Source: JAFTYO01 sp045611785
GTDB taxonomy: Bacteria > Pseudomonadota > Alphaproteobacteria > RF32 > CAG-239
Direction of reading: 5' to 3'
DNA: 64,000 nucleotides
Assembly: GCA_045611785.1 (NCBI GenBank)
Contig: JAZKXV010000028.1
Span: 1-64,000, forward strand
The first letter of the stretch is position 1, and each line of letters opens with the position of its first letter. Shown here piece after piece: positions 62,501-64,000 of this stretch. The notes beneath the pieces were generated by a model. The model was given only the letters and a program-made list of their open reading frames with translations, did no database searches and was not told the origin of the DNA. The translations under genes were made by a program, and so were the position numbers.

Positions 62501-63601
62501 GTTGAACAAGATCAAACAGACACAGCAAATGTTGTTATGACACGTAAGTCTTTTGAAGAATTGTCTTCAACTTCAGCAATTGCACAGTTCTTAGAAGAAA
62601 ACTATAAGAACAAAAACAACTCTTTGTTGTTCAGCGAGCTCAAAAAAGCTGATACAGCAAGCTATGACACAACCGAAGCTCAAGCTTTAGGATATGCTTT
62701 GTTGCCAAACTTTGCACATGAAAACATGAATGTGTTCAGAAACTTAAATGCAACATTGACCGATGAGTTGTTTACAGCAACAGGTGTTGAACGCAAGATG
62801 GTAGGATATGACTATTTGTATCAATCTCGTGATGATATAGGTACATTAAGCGGTTATGAAAACTATGCTAACACAATGTACTTTATGTATGACGTGGAAG
62901 GCGATGACCTTATCAGAAGAGGTTTTGGTATGAGCATAACCCAATTCAGAAGCGACTATGAAGACGATTCAAACCGCAAAGATTTGGTTGTACAAGCTTT
63001 AATTCCGGTTTCTTATGTTGATGAAAACGGCTTTAACTTTGCAACAGTTCTTCGTGCCGGTTATTCAGACGGCGAATATGAACGTCAATCTTTGAACAAG
63101 AAGTTTGAAGCAGATCTTACATCTTGGGTATATGGTTTGAGCAATGCCGTTAAATATAACATTAACTTAGGCTTTATGGTTGTTGAACCAACTGCAGAGT
63201 TAAATGTATTGGGCTTCTATCAAGATGAAATTGACGAAGGCGACAATGCTAGTGCATTAAAAGTTGATGCTCAAAATCATTTATCTGTTGAGGCAGGTGT
63301 TGGCTTGAACTTAAGAAAAGATGTTGAATTAAGCCATAAGAGCCGTTTGAGCTTTAAGGCAGGCGCAATGTACTATCATGAATTTGCTAAGCCTTATTAT
63401 GACTTAGACGCTTCAATGAACGGAATGAGCGGCTCATATAATATTACAGATTATGAAAGAGTTTATGATCGTGATAGAGCTGTGTTGAGCGGACAAATTG
63501 ACTTTAGTTATAAACCGTTCACATTCTATGGTAAGTTCAAACAGTTTATTGAAGACGATAATCCGTTTGAAGTAAACGCAGGTATTAAATTTAACTTCTA
63601 A
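56573..63601 (+). CDS. Giant autotransporter with EGF-like modules and a beta-helix passenger
   Basis: 2342 aa. Order: signal peptide (about 1-26); a short ankyrin-like helical pair (about 30-95, KVDTKDEDGNTAWCIAKAK); a hydrophobic/glycine hinge with a Gly run near 117-125; about 16 Cys-rich EGF-like modules (about 128-890) each with a G-W-x-G-x2-C-x2-C end and a C-x-G-G-x-Q start; a linker; a passenger of more than 20 repeats of the A-Y-G-I...N-x-G-x-I-x-V type (about 950-1920), the pattern of a right-handed beta-helix; and a C-terminal autotransporter barrel (about 2085-2342) ending in IKFNF. It should sit on the cell surface, for adhesion to host or matrix. G/C use is higher than in neighbours, partly because of Gly and Cys codons. 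No protease site is evident. Confidence 0.9.
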   Translation: MRKNSIFRTIFAFIAALCFSYNTYAASSAVVNSLYNYARTKQITKARYVINNMGYKVDTKDEDGNTAWCIAKAKNDMRAMEVLQQLGANIDQSCGMPWGTIGTVSAVAVAGGAAAALGGGGGGGGGSGSCSDVECGENAHCDKGACVCDSGFLDTEGDGKCYADLKCGEQKHSIGKQYKNSCVCELGYDGTLCEKCAPGYDVYNTDECHLTKICQNNGRQEGDECLCINGWTGDLCQTCDGFIGDDGVCYPLQNCQHGGKQYRDECNCESANGWTGEFCDVCENFEGTDGVCYEVLECKYGGKQVNGECDCSTANGWTGEFCDVCDGFVADNGVCYPLQNCQHGGKQYRDECNCESANGWTGEFCDVCEKFEGEDGGCYEVLECKNGGTQVNNACECANGWTGEFCDVCENFEGSDGGCYEVLSCQHGGYQVNGTCECSTASGWTGELCEVCDGFIGDNGVCYEDLGCTTKGGKQYRDTCDCSTAQGWGGERCDECSTIGKFEGSDGVCYETLACENGSVQDNAICNCVDGWEGTLCNECSTVGKFEGTDGVCYEKLECVRGGVQVNGECDCSAANGWTGTLCDVCDGFFADNGYCYEALDCDDHGGFQYRDTCDCSTAKGWGGDLCNECSSIDKVEGTDGFCYEKLDCANDGTQVNGYCVCAGNWGGDLCNECTGFEGADGGCYDVLECENGSTQVNDSCGCINGWSGTTCGECVGSAKDGVCYAPMGCANGGVQEGDVCNCESANGWGGALCDECSTIGKAEGTDGICYDKIECGHGGLQVNNTCNCESANGWGGNLCNECESIGRYEGDDGICYGPKGCVNGSQTGNECICTNGWEGTLCDECESVGRFEGADGSCYVAINCGEHGTQFNNTCVCDEGYTRNSTGVCVAESVADKVAASNERNANFVFAPEEDETNTSGTKNWTNYSNDNYYGKKYDDDVNSPVGDIVGDQYNLYMAYVLNQNTGVSELVQDVTVNLNNYGDGNVYGIASDANVNNILLSYLELRENLVDGADKRQNVSLIVNNGGEMRAEDGSILYPGENIISGGNGATVGVVGTSSNLYNMVEYVFAGVTNNVERSSLIKVTSAGSGDTIGMATADGNINNGLFSVTGYDMLTYTGHNVVTDKAVVEVENTADGLAAGLYSLFSGTVTNSGIVTVKSNKGVAAGLVSQLTITNSGKVDVSSAFGDVFGIYSNSSVTNSGTVDAQTGGSNVTAINATNITNSGGVSATTTADGAEAYGLKGNGNVGNEDEIIVSAKGNAYGIHNKGTTRNIGVIDVASSTAKAVGILTEGDVRNDGEIYVEGFNAIGMEVTNYTDLENTGTIDVSSLMNGEAYGVCTLTNSHGTFTNSGEISVVSDLNAYGVYAVDTDINNTNNINVVSYNGDAVGINHAEGSWGDEIYDHSNVGSISVTASMGDAYGASLDISNFYNNNIIEAISDHGIAYGISADRSYIENSGSIQASSAYDGQATGIEVSSSTVDNYSQITVSTIEGNAYGIFAMGGNIRSNGDIVVSSEDGDVQGISGDAKVENYGSIQASSESGNVIAINSVDNEVLNEDVGYIYAISDIGKVWGILGDASTITNNGEIEVDSNNTDLSGYAAYGISNVGGIITNNGSIVVDGYTKLIGISSSGNVTNNGSVAVSSVGESYGLVLNSTYQALNAGTITSISTGNIATGVWATETESFQNTTAGSIIVETSNDAYGIRGVNAYNIRNDGSLNITSFGDAYGIYASGSDAIYNSGSIITTSFENDSNGVLQEGGLFHNEDLGVIRAETTAGEAYAVASYGGTVVNDGEIRAVSAENTAIGIYADSSQVVNNDTITVDSTNGIACGIYAEESEIINNGTIVVKSINGDAYGIFANGGTVTNSGTITVQDVSCIGDTCDGGASHIVLNNGAVYINSGVTSYEMSLNLDAFGGTTLLGKNGVFEAESISGTLGVDSSVVAEGFEDTYVEQAALKSEEIDVDVFSNSAMFEASVEQDQTDTANVVMTRKSFEELSSTSAIAQFLEENYKNKNNSLLFSELKKADTASYDTTEAQALGYALLPNFAHENMNVFRNLNATLTDELFTATGVERKMVGYDYLYQSRDDIGTLSGYENYANTMYFMYDVEGDDLIRRGFGMSITQFRSDYEDDSNRKDLVVQALIPVSYVDENGFNFATVLRAGYSDGEYERQSLNKKFEADLTSWVYGLSNAVKYNINLGFMVVEPTAELNVLGFYQDEIDEGDNASALKVDAQNHLSVEAGVGLNLRKDVELSHKSRLSFKAGAMYYHEFAKPYYDLDASMNGMSGSYNITDYERVYDRDRAVLSGQIDFSYKPFTFYGKFKQFIEDDNPFEVNAGIKFNF
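57314..57679 (+). repeat. 258-bp-period duplication inside the EGF region
   Basis: DNA from 57314 to about 57421 recurs almost base for base at 57572 to about 57679, an offset of 258 bp (86 aa, two modules). Recent copying by slippage or recombination. Further less exact copies follow. Confidence 0.8.
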
Positions 63602-63618
63602 GTTAAACTTGAAACAAA

Positions 63619-63651
63619 AAAAGGCATCATCAATTTGATGCCTTTTTTGTT
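63619..63651 (+). terminator. Terminator of the autotransporter gene
   Basis: AAAAGGCATCA/TGATGCCTTTT 11-bp stem (63619-63629 with 63636-63646), T-run after. Confidence 0.92.
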
Positions 63652-63715
63652 GTGCCTGATAATGACAGTTAAAAGCTGTGCATATATACGACAACAAAAA
63701 ATCGAAATAAAAACA

Positions 63716-63744
63716 TTGACATTTGATTTAATTTGTACTAACAC
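63716..63744 (+). promoter_or_regulatory. Promoter before the structured leader
   Basis: TTGACA (63716-63721), 17 bases, TAACAC (63739-63744), start near 63751. Confidence 0.65.
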
Positions 63745-63750
63745 TTTTAT

Positions 63751-63952
63751 TAAGTGGTCGAGTTGGCCACTTGGAACTTAACAATTCCTTGGTAACGCGT
63801 CTTAGTATAGGGACGTTAAAATTTATACGCCGACTGGTTATTTCATAAATGGCTGGAAGGCGGTAAAATAAACCTTGCGGTCAATATACCGCGCTATCTC
63901 GTTATCATAGTTGTTAACTTCCAGTCGCTTCTTTTATAGGGCGATTTTTTTT
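63751..63952 (+). promoter_or_regulatory. Structured leader RNA with internal terminator (candidate attenuator or ~200-nt RNA)
   Basis: 5' hairpin AAGTGG/CCACTT (63752-63772), then GGAA/TTCC, and a junction: CTGGAAG (63853-63859) pairs with CTTCCAG (63918-63924) around GCGGTA/TACCGC (63860-63865 with 63887-63892) and CTAT/ATAG. A second upstream element CGACTGG (63831-63837) is complementary to CCAGTCG (63921-63927). The same bases form the 5' arm of a terminator AGTCGC/GCGATT (63923-63928 with 63941-63946) followed by eight U. The competing helices look like antiterminator/terminator choice before the gene at 63988. Alternatively the unit ends there as a free RNA. No known class recognised. 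Confidence 0.55.
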
Positions 63953-63987
63953 ATTTAAGTAACTTACATAAAAAAAGGAAGATAATT

Positions 63988-64000
63988 ATGAAATATGTAA
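63988..64000 (+). CDS. Start of a gene cut by the window end
   Basis: ATG at 63988 reading M-K-Y-V, with AAGGAAG (63976-63982) six to seven bases before. Only four codons are visible; the product cannot be told. It lies behind the structured leader. Confidence 0.5.

Noticed and set aside
56920..63601. Direct repeats suggestive of a CRISPR array
   Set aside because: All repeats are in frame inside one protein gene; unit lengths and identity do not fit repeat-spacer structure.

Overview
The window is dense, AT-rich, single-copy bacterial chromosome. It reads as an uncultured, host- or gut-associated alphaproteobacterium. Direct support: a recA promoter carrying GAAC-N7-GAAC (reverse complement of the alphaproteobacterial LexA box GTTC-N7-GTTC), the pal-cpoB-tilS order, a STAS-MlaE/MlaF/MlaD transporter, and ValRS and ProRS of the archaeal/eukaryotic-like kinds. 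Oxygen-independent DNA precursor synthesis (nrdD, nrdG, tandem NrdR boxes) and NAD salvage from nicotinamide suggest an anaerobic or fermentative, host-dependent life. The exact lineage is inference.

Layout. 1-8.3 kb: rho, a type IV-like prepilin with a probable ATT start, a lipoprotein, a GST-like protein, a solute-binding protein, a ParA-like ATPase followed by a J-domain/SH3 membrane protein, tgt and a LOG-family protein. 8.3-12 kb: a complete NAD salvage operon nadM-pncA-pncB-nadE on the minus strand, led by a strongly structured 5' leader. 12-21.9 kb: trxB, a DUF2207 membrane protein, a stand-alone GlmU-type uridyltransferase domain, oligoendopeptidase F, a DMT-like permease, a nitroreductase, a glycosyltransferase and fabI. 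22-30 kb: BrkB/YihY protein, recA, proS, pheST, rplT, rpmI. 30-33.4 kb: anaerobic ribonucleotide reductase in which the glycyl-radical segment is a separate 68-aa gene between nrdD and nrdG. 33.4-42.8 kb: three tandem small outer-membrane proteins, aspS, rnd, a cold-shock protein, tRNA-Gln, valS. 42.9-53.9 kb: an MCE lipid transporter, tadA, an RsuA-family pseudouridine synthase, rsmD, a pair of unrecognised large proteins (one with HExxH), then pal-cpoB-tilS. 53.9-64 kb: a promoter-to-terminator unit of about 360 nt without a convincing ORF, tRNA-Gly, a 45-aa gene coupled to murA, an HslJ-like lipoprotein, a 2342-aa autotransporter with eukaryote-like EGF modules, and a structured attenuator-like leader before a gene cut by the window end.

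The strongest candidates for new biology are the split NrdD, the two structured leaders (NAD operon and 63.75 kb), the unassigned RNA unit near 54 kb and the EGF-repeat autotransporter. I see no insertion sequence, prophage or CRISPR array.
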